Shown here one piece after another: positions 25,636 through 34,208 of a stretch of DNA of 64,000 nt. The stretch's first letter is position 1. Every line of letters begins with the position of its first letter. A program made the translations under genes and the position numbers. The notes beneath the pieces were generated by a model, which searched no databases, had not been told where the DNA came from, and was given only the letters and a program-made list of their open reading frames with translations. Source of the DNA: DATJPR01 sp963811705 (GTDB taxonomy: Bacteria; Bacteroidota; Ignavibacteria; UBA10030; UBA6906); NCBI GenBank assembly GCA_963811705.1, contig CAWESL010000015.1:62001-126000 (forward strand). The letters are read 5' to 3'.

Positions 25636-26724
25636 TTAAAATTTGCTGACGAGCTCCTCGTTCGTGGCGTATTTCTCCGTCAGGCGGAGAGCGGCCAGAA
25701 GGGCCTCGCGGGGATTCAATCGCGAAAGAGAACGACGCAAATTCTGGTGACGTCCCGCCTCGGCACCGAAGAGGATCTCTTCCCTTCGGGTCCCCGAAAG
25801 TGACAGGTTCATCGCGGGGAAGAGCCGCTCCTCGGCCAATTTCCGATCCAGGACCAGCTCCATGTTCCCCGTTCCCTTGAACTCCTGGAAGATGAGTTCG
25901 TCCATCCTCGAGTTCGTTTCGATCAGGGCGGTGGCGATGATGGTGAGCGAACCTCCGCCTTCCAACTTTCGTGCCGCGCCGAAGATTCGTTTCGGAATTT
26001 CCAGGGCCCGCGCGTCGACTCCGCCCGACATGGTCCTGCCGCTCCCGCGCTGATGAATATTGAACGCCCGTCCGAGCCGGGTCAAAGAATCAAGAAGGAG
26101 CACGACGTCGCGGCCCGTTTCCACCTTCCGTTTCGCATATTCCAGCACGAGCTGCGCGAGCCGCACCTGGTTTCCCCTCTCGGTGTCGCTTGAGCTCCCG
26201 AATACTTCGCCCCGGATCGCCCGTTTCATTTCCGTCAATTCTTCCGGGCGTTCATCCACAAGAAGGACAATGAGATCCACGTCGCTATTGAACGTACTGA
26301 TGGCGTGAGCGAGCTGCTGCAGGAGGATGGTCTTTCCTGCCTTCGGGGGAGAGACAATGAGGGCGCGCTGTCCCTTCCCGATCGGACAAAACAGACTCAC
26401 GAGGCGCATGGCCACGTCGCAGCCGGGTCCGTCGAGGCGCAGAGCTTCCTGCGGGGAGATGGGTTCGTGGTTGCTCAGATCGGCGAACCGTTTCCAGGCT
26501 TCGGGGGCGACCCCGTTGACCCGGGCAATGCTCCGGACGTGCGGGCTCTTGCCATGGCGCTCCTCGGCTTCCCCCTCGAGGTAGACTCCTTCGCGAAGAG
26601 TAAATCGGTCGACGAACGTTGAGGAAACAAAAGGGTCGCCGGGTTTGCTTGCAATGGTCAGGGATCGCGTCCGCACAAATCCGGTCCGTCCCCCTTCGAG
26701 CTCGAGTATTCCCTGAAATGTCAT
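25636..26724 (-). CDS. rho: transcription termination factor Rho, short form
   Basis: 362 residues, about 60 shorter than E. coli Rho (419). The N-terminal helical subdomain is missing and the protein opens directly in the RNA-binding OB-fold (GILELEGGRTGFVRT; about 5-70). The ATPase core is complete: Walker A SPPKAGKT (125-132), LLVDERPEELTEMKR, LLLDSLTRLGRAFN, the Q-loop region SGGVDARAL and the R-loop/arginine-finger area GTGNMELVLDR. It should be a hexameric RNA translocase. It could be the organism's only Rho or a divergent second copy; the truncated N-terminus favours a paralogue. AAGGTGA ribosome site. Confidence 0.85.
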   Translation of the reverse strand: MTFQGILELEGGRTGFVRTRSLTIASKPGDPFVSSTFVDRFTLREGVYLEGEAEERHGKSPHVRSIARVNGVAPEAWKRFADLSNHEPISPQEALRLDGPGCDVAMRLVSLFCPIGKGQRALIVSPPKAGKTILLQQLAHAISTFNSDVDLIVLLVDERPEELTEMKRAIRGEVFGSSSDTERGNQVRLAQLVLEYAKRKVETGRDVVLLLDSLTRLGRAFNIHQRGSGRTMSGGVDARALEIPKRIFGAARKLEGGGSLTIIATALIETNSRMDELIFQEFKGTGNMELVLDRKLAEERLFPAMNLSLSGTRREEILFGAEAGRHQNLRRSLSRLNPREALLAALRLTEKYATNEELVSKF

Positions 26725-26785
26725 TTCACCTTATTCGTGGTTCAAGTCGGCACTGCACTTCGACGCAACAGAGCGCGCCGGGCCC

Positions 26786-28180
26786 CTAATCGCCGCGGAA
26801 CATCGGGTCCCAGGGCGGCAAGGTGGTTGCCTTCTGGTTGAGGACGGCCAGCACGTCCTTCGGAAGGTATTTCTTGTTGATGACGGCGATCTGCACATAC
26901 TTGTCGAACCAGCCGTCGGTCATGCGAAGGTATCCCTTTTTCCCCGCCTTCTCTCCCCAGGAATTCTCCACGAGCCATTTCCGCGGTTGTCCTGCCACGG
27001 TGTCGACTCCCGTCAGCACCATGTTATGGTTTGGGATGCTCTGATATGTTTCAAAGAGGTCCTTGCGGGACATCGTGAAATCCATCCCATAGAGGGAATG
27101 GAAATCGTACACATCGGTTGCGAGCGTCCCGGTTTCGATATTGGCTTCCTGTCCGACATCGCAGCCAAACCAGACCGGCTCATTGTGGAGGATCGTTGTC
27201 AGCGTCATGTTCTTCAGGACATCGAGCGGCACATTGATGAAAAACATCGCCGGACGGTCCTCGACCGCCTTATCCAATTCGATCTCGTACTTGGCATAAA
27301 ACGGCAACGTCGGAATGGAATAGAGGGCAACGTCGTCGTCTAAACTGATGTCGACGAACTGTTTGAAGAATTCCTGCGGCGTATAGTCGTGCCGAGGACT
27401 CATCGACTTGTCGGATTTTTCATACCGCCAGGAGAAGTGCTCCGGCGGGACGCCGAAATTGAGCGCAAGAATCTTGTAAACGTCCTTCAACGCCAGCGTC
27501 CTCAGGTCGGCGATCTCGCGTTCGTCCTTCGCCGCGCGAATGCGGAGGCCATATTGCCGCAGACGCATGCCGAGGACGCGGTTGACCTGGCCGGAGTTCG
27601 AGGAACTGAACGTCTCCGGCATGACCTCTTTCGGGACGAGACCGTATTTCTTTATTAACTCAATGAAGCCAAGCCAGTTTCCCCCGTCCTGGACCGGCTG
27701 ACGGAAGAGGAATTCGATGGTCCGATCAGTGACCGGGCGATCCCGGAGGCGGGCGATTGCCTCGAGATAGACGTTGGCCTTTTCCAGCTTGTCGTAGAAG
27801 AAAATATAGCTCTCCGAGAATTCGATGTCGGAGATGCCCAGTGACTTTCTCGCGGCCGGGCGGAGCGTGTTCAGTCCCGAAAACATCCAGCATCGTCCGC
27901 TGGATTTCTGGTCGGTAACGTTTTCATCCTTGAGACGGTTGGTAAAATATTCGTCGATTTGATTGACGCGATCCCGGTTCAATGCGAGTTTGGCGCCGTC
28001 GTTCTGGGAGAGTGCGTTATAGGCAGCGCGGAAGGCGTTGTCGTTCGGGCAACTCGCACGGAGTTGTCCGAGAAGCGAGGATGATATTCCGGTGGTGTCC
28101 TGTGCCGGTGACCGGCCGATGAGACAGCACACCGCTCCCAGCAGGAGAACGATTGTTCTGGACAAGCTGCAATACTGCAT
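26786..28180 (-). CDS. exported aminopeptidase C / bleomycin hydrolase-like cysteine peptidase (family C1B)
   Basis: 464 residues, the normal length for PepC. Signal sequence at about 1-26 (ends GRSPAQ). Catalytic Cys97 in QKSSGRCWMFSGLN, His in IPNHNMVLTGVD, Asn in LVENSWG. Family members are homohexameric aminopeptidases whose C-terminal tail blocks the active site. Most PepC enzymes are cytoplasmic, so export here is noteworthy and suggests a periplasmic peptide-degrading role. GGGAGGA ribosome site. Begins 34 bases after the DinB gene and ends 61 bases before rho. Confidence 0.88.
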   Translation of the reverse strand: MQYCSLSRTIVLLLGAVCCLIGRSPAQDTTGISSSLLGQLRASCPNDNAFRAAYNALSQNDGAKLALNRDRVNQIDEYFTNRLKDENVTDQKSSGRCWMFSGLNTLRPAARKSLGISDIEFSESYIFFYDKLEKANVYLEAIARLRDRPVTDRTIEFLFRQPVQDGGNWLGFIELIKKYGLVPKEVMPETFSSSNSGQVNRVLGMRLRQYGLRIRAAKDEREIADLRTLALKDVYKILALNFGVPPEHFSWRYEKSDKSMSPRHDYTPQEFFKQFVDISLDDDVALYSIPTLPFYAKYEIELDKAVEDRPAMFFINVPLDVLKNMTLTTILHNEPVWFGCDVGQEANIETGTLATDVYDFHSLYGMDFTMSRKDLFETYQSIPNHNMVLTGVDTVAGQPRKWLVENSWGEKAGKKGYLRMTDGWFDKYVQIAVINKKYLPKDVLAVLNQKATTLPPWDPMFRGD

Positions 28181-28214
28181 GGGTTTTTCCTCCCGTGTCC
28201 TTACGCAAAGAACG

Positions 28215-28715
28215 CTATGACGGAGCTTTCATTCCCATTGCCGCCCACTGTTCGCGGGATGGGCCGTACATACCCGGCACCCGCAACCCGGCCTGCCGCA
28301 TGAGGACGGTCATTTGTGCTCGATGATGAATCTGGTGGAAGACGAGGGATGCGAGGGTCTCGCTTCTCTTCCATTGTTCGCCGTACATGTCGTCCGCGAT
28401 CATCAGCGATGCATCGGTCCACTGCGAGCGTACGGCCACCAGAAGCTCTTCGGCTACCTTGTTGTACGCATCGAAGATTTCCTTTGCCCTGGCGGGAGGG
28501 GCGTGCTCATCGCCCGGCATGGTAATCGCCAATCCTGTTTTCGTCATCATCTCAGGAATCGTCGTCACGATGTGCCAGGCCAGTATGCCGATCGTCCGGC
28601 CGTTCGGTTCCACTGCCTGCGAAAGACTCTTGTCCGAAATATGTTTGAGGATTTTCTGCGTGGACTCGAACTCACGGGACCAGACGTGAATGAAATCATC
28701 AATGGTACGAAACAT
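28215..28715 (-). CDS. DinB-family protein (four-helix metal-binding)
   Basis: 166 residues with the three metal-ligand histidines of the DinB/YfiT fold: one in the AWHIV helix (about 47) and two in HQIHHRAQ (about 128-131). DinB proteins are putative metal-dependent enzymes, some acting as thiol transferases; the substrate here is unknown. A second, more divergent DinB-like gene lies 1.1 kb upstream in the same strand block (29864-30352). Confidence 0.82.
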   Translation of the reverse strand: MFRTIDDFIHVWSREFESTQKILKHISDKSLSQAVEPNGRTIGILAWHIVTTIPEMMTKTGLAITMPGDEHAPPARAKEIFDAYNKVAEELLVAVRSQWTDASLMIADDMYGEQWKRSETLASLVFHQIHHRAQMTVLMRQAGLRVPGMYGPSREQWAAMGMKAPS

Positions 28716-28763
28716 AATTTGCCTCGATGGACAATGAACAGTACAGGAAACAACCCTCGTCCT

Positions 28764-29261
28764 TTAGTCTTTCGACTGCGGGAGATCTCCTGGAAACGCC
28801 TCGCCGCCGAATTCGGTCCCGCTGAAGAGCGATTGCAGGTTGAAGGCGGCGGGACTCCCTTTCAGGGCAAGCGAGACATACTTCCGGGCAAGCGCGTCTT
28901 TCCCCGCTCCGAGAATCGTGCTGATCAGTCCCAGGGCTTCTGCATATTCGCCGCTCGGAAGCTCACGCAGGATGTGCGTCCAGATCGATTCCTCGAGGAC
29001 ATTGAACGCCGATTGCACTTCCCAGAGATCGTATCCGGCGCTGAACCGTTCGACCGCAATGGACTCGGCGTGCGTGACCATCGGCGTCAAATTCCGGTCC
29101 TTGATTCCCCGGACGATGAGGGTGAACAGGGCCTTGAGGCGCTGGTGAAGGTGGTCCGAACCCGCCTGATCATAATGTCGTGCATGGACTTTCTGCATTC
29201 CTTCCATCGCGGAGGAGAGGATGCTCGGTCCCTGATTGTGCAAGAGCTCGAAAAGTTGCAT
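28764..29261 (-). CDS. RsbR-type N-terminal domain-like regulatory protein
   Basis: 165 residues from the ATG at 29261 (a TTG at 29297 is the alternative; GAGG lies 8 bases before the ATG). All-helical, no membrane segment. The centre reads HAESIAVERFSAGYDLWEVQSAFNVLEE (in pieces), resembling the helical globin-like RsbRD N-terminal domain that senses signals in stressosome proteins; no STAS domain follows. A link to the SpoIIE-type phosphatase at 44364 is possible but only inference. Identification is tentative. Confidence 0.6.
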   Translation of the reverse strand: MQLFELLHNQGPSILSSAMEGMQKVHARHYDQAGSDHLHQRLKALFTLIVRGIKDRNLTPMVTHAESIAVERFSAGYDLWEVQSAFNVLEESIWTHILRELPSGEYAEALGLISTILGAGKDALARKYVSLALKGSPAAFNLQSLFSGTEFGGEAFPGDLPQSKD

Positions 29262-29327
29262 GGGAAGGGCCTCAGAGATCGGAGAAAAGAGAGACAATGG
29301 TCAGTTGCCGCCGAAAGTGAACAACGG

Positions 29328-29864
29328 TCACGCTTTTGCATCTCCGGTGATCACCGCGTGGATCTTCTGCATGGTTGTCCAGTTGCGGATCGTTGCTCTT
29401 ACGCCAAAATGCTTTTCGATCACGGCGCTGGGATCGAGGACAGAGCGGCCGGTTCTCCGGCGAAGAATGACCGCAAATCTCCCGGTCACCACGGCCACTC
29501 TCACCTGCCAGTCGTCGCCCGGCTTTTCGATGATCGGCAAGTGTGGCGCGCGCAACGGCGACCCCGCCAGGACGCCGACACAGGGGACATAGTCTTTTCC
29601 GGCAGGGGCGTCGTCGAACGGTTTCTTCCGCATAAAGGCGAGAAGATCGTCACCGCTGACGATATTCAGATCTGTGTCGAACGACAATTGCTTCCGGAAT
29701 GCGGCGCGGATCGCGCTCTCGGAGATCTTCTTCCGGATGACAAAGGTGCCCGCGGCACCGATGTTAACCGGATCGAGTGCGGAAAGATTCCGGGCGACGG
29801 CGCTCGGCTGAAAAACCTGGTGGCCTCCGACGTTCGCGGCACGGATGAACACGACGTGAGACAT
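29328..29864 (-). CDS. DUF1697 family protein
   Basis: 178 residues. The N-terminus VFIRAANVGGHQVF and the C-terminus IRNWTTMQKI are the conserved ends of DUF1697. The ATG at 29864 shares one base with the stop of the upstream DinB-like gene (TGATG), so it is translationally coupled. No enzymatic function is established for the family. Confidence 0.85.
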   Translation of the reverse strand: MSHVVFIRAANVGGHQVFQPSAVARNLSALDPVNIGAAGTFVIRKKISESAIRAAFRKQLSFDTDLNIVSGDDLLAFMRKKPFDDAPAGKDYVPCVGVLAGSPLRAPHLPIIEKPGDDWQVRVAVVTGRFAVILRRRTGRSVLDPSAVIEKHFGVRATIRNWTTMQKIHAVITGDAKA

Positions 29865-30352
29865 CAATCGAACTCTACCCTTGGTTTCGTCTGATCCGGT
29901 CCGATGCGACCGGCGGCGATGTCGGCATTGAAGAAATTCTCTCCATGGACAGGGCTGCCCGCCGCGCGTCGCAGCATTGCGAGCTGGCCGACATGCGTGA
30001 GAGCATCGGCGATCGGTCCCTGGAAAAGTCTCTCGACATCATTGCCGAGCGGGAGGTCGGACGCAAGATAATCGTCAAACCGATGAAGCCCCGCGAAAAA
30101 CCTGGCGACTTCCAGGTCCCACTCCAGCGGGTGCGAGTCGTGCCAGACAGGCGTCCCTTTCGCCAGCGACAGGGCCCAGTCGAGAAGGTCGCCAATGTGA
30201 GCAAGGATCTCTGCGGGAGTCCTGGAAGTGGCAGCGATCCTGAACGTTGAAAAGTCCTGGGGGGTGCCCATCAGCGTCTTCCCTCCGCGATAGGCGAGTG
30301 TCGCGACCGCGTGGCGCAACACTGCGCGCTTGACCTGTACGTCTGCATTCAT
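29864..30352 (-). CDS. divergent DinB-like protein
   Basis: 162 residues. Histidines occur in LAHIGDLLDW (about 51), in the KGTPVWHDSHP segment and in LTHVGQLAMLRRAAG (about 120), the spacing of a DinB fold. Coupled to the DUF1697 gene downstream. Function unknown; the pair may be a small metal-dependent detoxification unit (inference). Confidence 0.75.
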   Translation of the reverse strand: MNADVQVKRAVLRHAVATLAYRGGKTLMGTPQDFSTFRIAATSRTPAEILAHIGDLLDWALSLAKGTPVWHDSHPLEWDLEVARFFAGLHRFDDYLASDLPLGNDVERLFQGPIADALTHVGQLAMLRRAAGSPVHGENFFNADIAAGRIGPDQTKPRVEFD

Positions 30353-30422
30353 AAGGGGTTCAGTCGCACGAATGCGGCCGATGGACGGAGCACAAGCCGG
30401 TCTTGCGGGAGGTTCACACTAC

Positions 30423-30450
30423 AATATAGAAGGAAATCTGCAATAGTGAA
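30423..30450 (-). promoter_or_regulatory. candidate promoter of the DinB-like/DUF1697 operon
   Basis: On the minus strand TTCACT (30445-30450), 16-base spacer, TATATT (30423-30428), about 70 bases before the DinB-like ATG and just past the stop of the Fpg gene. Confidence 0.45.
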
Positions 30451-30466
30451 ATGGGAGTCCAAAACT

Positions 30467-31315
30467 TCACGGCGTCGTTCTCCAGTCAAGAAACAGCGTC
30501 CGGGTTGCCGGCTGACAGCGGGGGCAAAAGAAGACATCGTGGCCGTGCACGCCCTCGCGTCGTATTTTGGTTCCGCAGCGCGGACAAGGGTCGCCGTGAC
30601 GGTTCCTGACGCGCATATGCTCGCGCACTTTGACGTTGATCGGCTGCGCTGCGGCGCGGACCTGTTCGGCGCCCCACTGCATGACCGAGCCGATCGCGTC
30701 GAACAATCGCCGGGCATCGTCGGCGGCAAGACGCGACACCATGGTCTTCGGGTGAATGCCGGCCTCAAAGAGGATTTCGTCAGCGTAGGCGTTGCCGATG
30801 CTGCTCAGGACGGTGTGGTCATTGATCATCACGCGGACTTGTTTCCGCCGATGTCGGTCGAGCAGAATTGTGAATGCCTCAAAGGTGAAGGACGACCCGA
30901 GGATGTCAAGCCCTTGTGATGCATAACCCGGAATCTGAGCGAATTGGCTCGTCGAGACAATGTACGCTTTGGACATCAGCTGGTCGTCGCACAGATTGAG
31001 TGCGGAGCCATTCGTAAATTTCAGGGCGAGGCAAAGATGTCCCGCTGCTTTTGCCCCCGCGGCCTGATATTGCAGTCGCCCGGAAAGCATGAGGTTGATA
31101 ACCAGATCGATATCGGGCGAAAACGAGAATCGGAGAAACGGGCCGTGAATTTCCACGGAGGCGAAGCATTTCCCAGAGAGAGCGGTCGAAGGGGGCAGGT
31201 CGAGCGTATTTCGGAGGACTATCGGCTTGAACACCGCGAAGGTGTCCACCGTCGAATCGACAGCCGCTCTATCGAGATGGCTTTTTATGTAAAGAAGGTC
31301 GGGTAACTCGGGCAT
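30467..31315 (-). CDS. formamidopyrimidine-DNA glycosylase family (Fpg/Nei)
   Basis: 282 residues. Starts MPELPDL with the catalytic Pro2 and Glu3; central H2TH region with VLSSIGNAYADEILFEAGIHP; C-terminal zinc finger CPRCGTKIRREGVHGHDVFFCPRC with four cysteines. It excises oxidised bases and nicks by beta/delta elimination. The final residues after the finger (FLDWRTTP) lack the exact QR-type ending of canonical Fpg, so an Nei-like or Fpg2-type specificity cannot be excluded. Confidence 0.88.
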   Translation of the reverse strand: MPELPDLLYIKSHLDRAAVDSTVDTFAVFKPIVLRNTLDLPPSTALSGKCFASVEIHGPFLRFSFSPDIDLVINLMLSGRLQYQAAGAKAAGHLCLALKFTNGSALNLCDDQLMSKAYIVSTSQFAQIPGYASQGLDILGSSFTFEAFTILLDRHRRKQVRVMINDHTVLSSIGNAYADEILFEAGIHPKTMVSRLAADDARRLFDAIGSVMQWGAEQVRAAAQPINVKVREHMRVRNRHGDPCPRCGTKIRREGVHGHDVFFCPRCQPATRTLFLDWRTTP

Positions 31316-31384
31316 GACGTGAACAGGACTTATCGAAGAAATATGCGAAAATTGGAGGTGAAATGCTGATATCCCCTAGCCGGT

Positions 31385-31709
31385 GCCAGACACCCAAGCC
31401 AGACACAAGTGCCAGACACCCAAGCCAGACACAAGTGCCAGACATCTATGCCAGACACGAATGCCAGACACCCAAGCCAGACACAAGTGCCAGACATCTA
31501 TGCCAGACACGAATGCCAGACACCCAAGCCAGACACAAGTGCCAGACATCTATGCCAGACACGAATGCCAGACACCCAAGCCAGACACAAGTGCCAGACA
31601 TCCAAGCCAGACACAAGTGCCAGACACCCAAGCCAGACACAAGTGCCAGACACCCAAGCCAGACACAAGTGCCAGACACCTATGCCAGACATAAATGCCA
31701 GACACAGAA
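31385..31709 (+). repeat. tandem array of 25 exact-length 13-bp repeats
   Basis: Twenty-five consecutive 13-base units, each GCCAGACA plus five variable bases; main variants end CCCAA, CAAGT-type, TCTAT-type or CGAAT-type. Units 3-6, 7-10 and 11-14 are the same four variants in the same order, a 52-bp higher-order repeat; elsewhere a 26-bp dimer dominates. Length is never other than 13. Because 13 is not a multiple of 3, all frames stay open and give artefact peptides with a PDTQARHKCQT-like 13-residue period. It sits between fpg and the promoter of the thiamin operon. A related array lies at 47276-47366 in opposite orientation. Not CRISPR-like: no spacers of 25-40 bases. Confidence 0.95.
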
Positions 31710-31725
31710 GCCTGTCCCGGCGGCG

Positions 31726-31755
31726 TTTGGAATATTCCCCCCGGACTCCTATATT
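31726..31755 (+). promoter_or_regulatory. candidate promoter of the thiamin-uptake operon
   Basis: TTTGGA (31726-31731), 18-base spacer, TATATT (31750-31755). Predicted start near 31762, directly before the riboswitch P1 stem at 31766, as expected for a leader riboswitch. Confidence 0.6.
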
Positions 31756-31765
31756 GTCCCAGTTT

Positions 31766-31852
31766 CCGTTAGGGGTGTCCCGAATCGACAATCTCGGGAC
31801 TGAGATCACACCCTGGAACCTGATCTGGGTCATGCCAGCGTAGGGAAAACGG
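31766..31852 (+). promoter_or_regulatory. TPP riboswitch (THI element)
   Basis: All conserved THI-box elements are present: P1 strands CCGTT (31766-31770) and AACGG (31848-31852), GGGGTG, the CTGAGATCACACCC region, AACCTGATCTGGGT, and ATGCCAGCGTAGGGA. It binds thiamin diphosphate and should repress the downstream TonB receptor, thiamin pyrophosphokinase and SSS symporter genes when thiamin is plentiful. Confidence 0.95.
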
Positions 31853-31886
31853 AGGACGAACGCAGTCCGGCGACTCTTCCCCCAAC

Positions 31887-31914
31887 CGCTTCGGCATGAA
31901 CCCGAAGCGATTTT
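31887..31914 (+). terminator. leader hairpin, probable riboswitch expression platform
   Basis: CGCTTCGG (31887-31894) pairs perfectly with CCGAAGCG (31902-31909), loop of 7, followed by ATTTTC. It lies between the TPP aptamer and the ribosome site at 31923-31929, the position expected for an attenuator. The interrupted T run is weak, so translational control is the alternative. Confidence 0.55.
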
Positions 31915-31931
31915 CATTCTGTGGAGGGGTC

Positions 31932-34196
31932 ATGAAATTGCGGAGAATTTGCATCACGGTCGCCTCGATCGCCACAACCGTCGCGTTTGTCCCGCCGAGT
32001 TCGGCCCAGGAAAAACCGGACACAGTCTACCTTCTCCCCCCTGTTATCGTCACGGCGACTCAGGCTCATGAGCGCGAAACGCCGGTGACCTTCACCGACC
32101 TCAAAGCGTCCGAGATCCGCGATCGCTATTCCATGCAGGATGTCCCGGTCCTTCTTTCTGAACTTCCTTCGATCACCACGTACTCGGAAAACGGCAACGG
32201 CATCGGATACAATTATGTCAACCTCCGAGGGTTCGACCAACGCCGCATTTCGGTCATGGTCAACGGCATCCCGCAAAACGATCCGGAAGATCACAATGTC
32301 TACTGGATTGATTTCCCCGACCTCATGGCGAGCACCGATCTGATCCAGGTCCAGCGCGGCGCGGGAAGCGCATTCTACGGCCCCGCCGCGATCGGCGGGT
32401 CCATCAATCTCATCACCAATCCGTTCAACGGCGTTCCAGGGATCACGCTCGAATCCGATTTCGGGTTTCAACAATACGCCGACAGCAGCCGATCGCTCCC
32501 GCTCACGACGAAGAAATTCGGCGTGTCGTTCACATCGGGGTCCCTTGGCGGACATTACCGGTTTTACGGACACCTGGGAACGATTACCAGCGACGGCTAT
32601 CGACAGGGTTCGTGGGTGAATTTGAATTCGTACTTCTTCGGCGCGCTGAGAGTCGACGGCTCCATGACAACGCGATTTGACTTCTACGGCGGACCGCTTC
32701 AGGACGGCCTGGCCTATACCGGTCTCGCGAAGTTTGCGAACAACGACCCCATCCTGCGCAGGCAGAACCTTACGGGATGGGAATCGACATCGGACGGTCT
32801 TCACTATTCCTCCGTGACCTATCGACGCCCCCAGGAGGCCGAGGCGTTTTCTCAACCGCATTACGAGCTGATGCACGACTGGAAAGTCTCTCCGACAGTC
32901 ACTCTCTCGAATACGCTCTTTTACTATACCGGTGACGGCTATTTCGACTATGACGCCTCCTGGGCAGACACTTCGATGCTCCGCTTGGGCTCGGCGTACG
33001 GATACCCGACGACCGGAAATCCCGCCAATGCAATTGTTCGCGGTTATGTCGGAAATGCCCAATGGGGATGGCTGCCCCGAATTGAGATTGACCATGGGAC
33101 AGGTCTTCTGACGCTCGGTGCCGAACTGCGTTTTCATCGGTCGACCCATTGGGGAAAGATCGTCTATGCCGAGAACCTCCCGCCGGACTTCAACCCCGAC
33201 TATCATTTTTACGAGTACAATGGCGTCCGCAATATCGGATCGATCTACGGAAATGAATTGTACCACTGGAATGAAGCGGTAAGTCTGATGGGAAGTGTCC
33301 AGGCGGTATGGAACAGCTACGGAATCCGGAATGAAAAATTCCTCGGCAACACGTTTACCGTGCCCTACTTCTTTGTGAACCCCCGGTTGGGGATCAATTA
33401 TAATGTGAGCGACAGGGTGTCGGCCCACCTTTCGACCGCGTATACGTCGAGGGAACCGACGATGCGCGACCTCTACGCCGGCGAAGACGCCTACTTCGGC
33501 GCGACTCCGGAGTTCCAGGCGGACACTTCCGGAGGCGTGGTCCGGTATGACTTCTCAAAACCGATCGCCAAACCGGAAGAGCTTCTGGATCTCGAACTGG
33601 GGGCACAATATTCCTCGGCCTGGCTGTTCGGCAGTCTGAACCTTTACTGGATGGAGTTCACCAACGAACTCGTGAAAAGCGGGAGGGTGGATATCTTCGG
33701 CCAGCCTGTCACCGGGAACGCGCAGCGCTCGCGGCATGTCGGCGTCGAGCTGGAGACGAACATCAGGATCGTTGACGGGCTCTCCCTCATGGGAAATGCC
33801 ACATGGTCGACGAATCGTCTGATCCACTACGCGATGGTTGGCGATGACGGCCTGATGCACACCCTCGACGGCAATCCCATCGCCGGGTTTCCGGATTTCC
33901 TGACGAACCTCCGCCTCACATGGCGTGACAGCAGCTGGTCCGCCGCGTTCGTGATGAAATATGTCGGCCCGTTCTTCACGGACAATTTCAAGAACGACGA
34001 CAACCGGAACGATGCGTTCACGGTCTGCAATGTCGAACTGTTGTATCGCGTCCCGGTGTTCTTCGACACAGCGCTCGAAGTGCGTGCGGAAGCACGGAAC
34101 ATCTTCAACAGGTTATATACGCTGAGCGGCGAAGGAAACACCTTTTTCCCCGCAGCGGAACGAAATTTCCTGATTGGCATGCGGCTCACAATATAG
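31932..34196 (+). CDS. TonB-dependent outer-membrane receptor, predicted thiamin transporter
   Basis: About 754 residues from the ATG at 31932, which has GGAGGGG upstream. Signal peptide about 1-27 (ends SSAQ), a TonB-box-like segment (PPVIVTATQ), a plug domain (about 45-160: VPVLLSELPSI, LRGFDQRRISVMVNGIPQ, VQRGAGSAFYGPAAIGGSINLIT in pieces) and a 22-strand barrel ending in an aromatic/hydrophobic strand (IGMRLTI). Substrate assignment comes from the TPP riboswitch and the TPK gene downstream, the same arrangement as thiamin OMRs predicted in Bacteroidota. It would need TonB-ExbBD from elsewhere. Confidence 0.92.
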   Translation: MKLRRICITVASIATTVAFVPPSSAQEKPDTVYLLPPVIVTATQAHERETPVTFTDLKASEIRDRYSMQDVPVLLSELPSITTYSENGNGIGYNYVNLRGFDQRRISVMVNGIPQNDPEDHNVYWIDFPDLMASTDLIQVQRGAGSAFYGPAAIGGSINLITNPFNGVPGITLESDFGFQQYADSSRSLPLTTKKFGVSFTSGSLGGHYRFYGHLGTITSDGYRQGSWVNLNSYFFGALRVDGSMTTRFDFYGGPLQDGLAYTGLAKFANNDPILRRQNLTGWESTSDGLHYSSVTYRRPQEAEAFSQPHYELMHDWKVSPTVTLSNTLFYYTGDGYFDYDASWADTSMLRLGSAYGYPTTGNPANAIVRGYVGNAQWGWLPRIEIDHGTGLLTLGAELRFHRSTHWGKIVYAENLPPDFNPDYHFYEYNGVRNIGSIYGNELYHWNEAVSLMGSVQAVWNSYGIRNEKFLGNTFTVPYFFVNPRLGINYNVSDRVSAHLSTAYTSREPTMRDLYAGEDAYFGATPEFQADTSGGVVRYDFSKPIAKPEELLDLELGAQYSSAWLFGSLNLYWMEFTNELVKSGRVDIFGQPVTGNAQRSRHVGVELETNIRIVDGLSLMGNATWSTNRLIHYAMVGDDGLMHTLDGNPIAGFPDFLTNLRLTWRDSSWSAAFVMKYVGPFFTDNFKNDDNRNDAFTVCNVELLYRVPVFFDTALEVRAEARNIFNRLYTLSGEGNTFFPAAERNFLIGMRLTI

Positions 34197-34208
34197 CGGA
34201 GTGTCCGG

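Noticed and set aside
28314..29894. 526-residue plus-strand frame over the DinB/RsbR-like/DUF1697 block
   Set aside because: Opposite-strand genes have recognised families, tight spacing and overlaps; this frame has none.
31385..31709. CRISPR array
   Set aside because: No spacers of the right size; units are contiguous 13-mers with variable tails and there are no cas genes.
31363..31843. Three overlapping open frames giving repetitive peptides across the 13-bp array
   Set aside because: They arise because a 13-base period keeps all frames open; no start context, and all three frames give equivalent repetitive peptides.
31896..31931. Upstream start of the TonB receptor at 31896
   Set aside because: It lies in the loop of the leader hairpin and lacks a ribosome site; 31932 has GGAGGGG upstream and gives a normal signal peptide.
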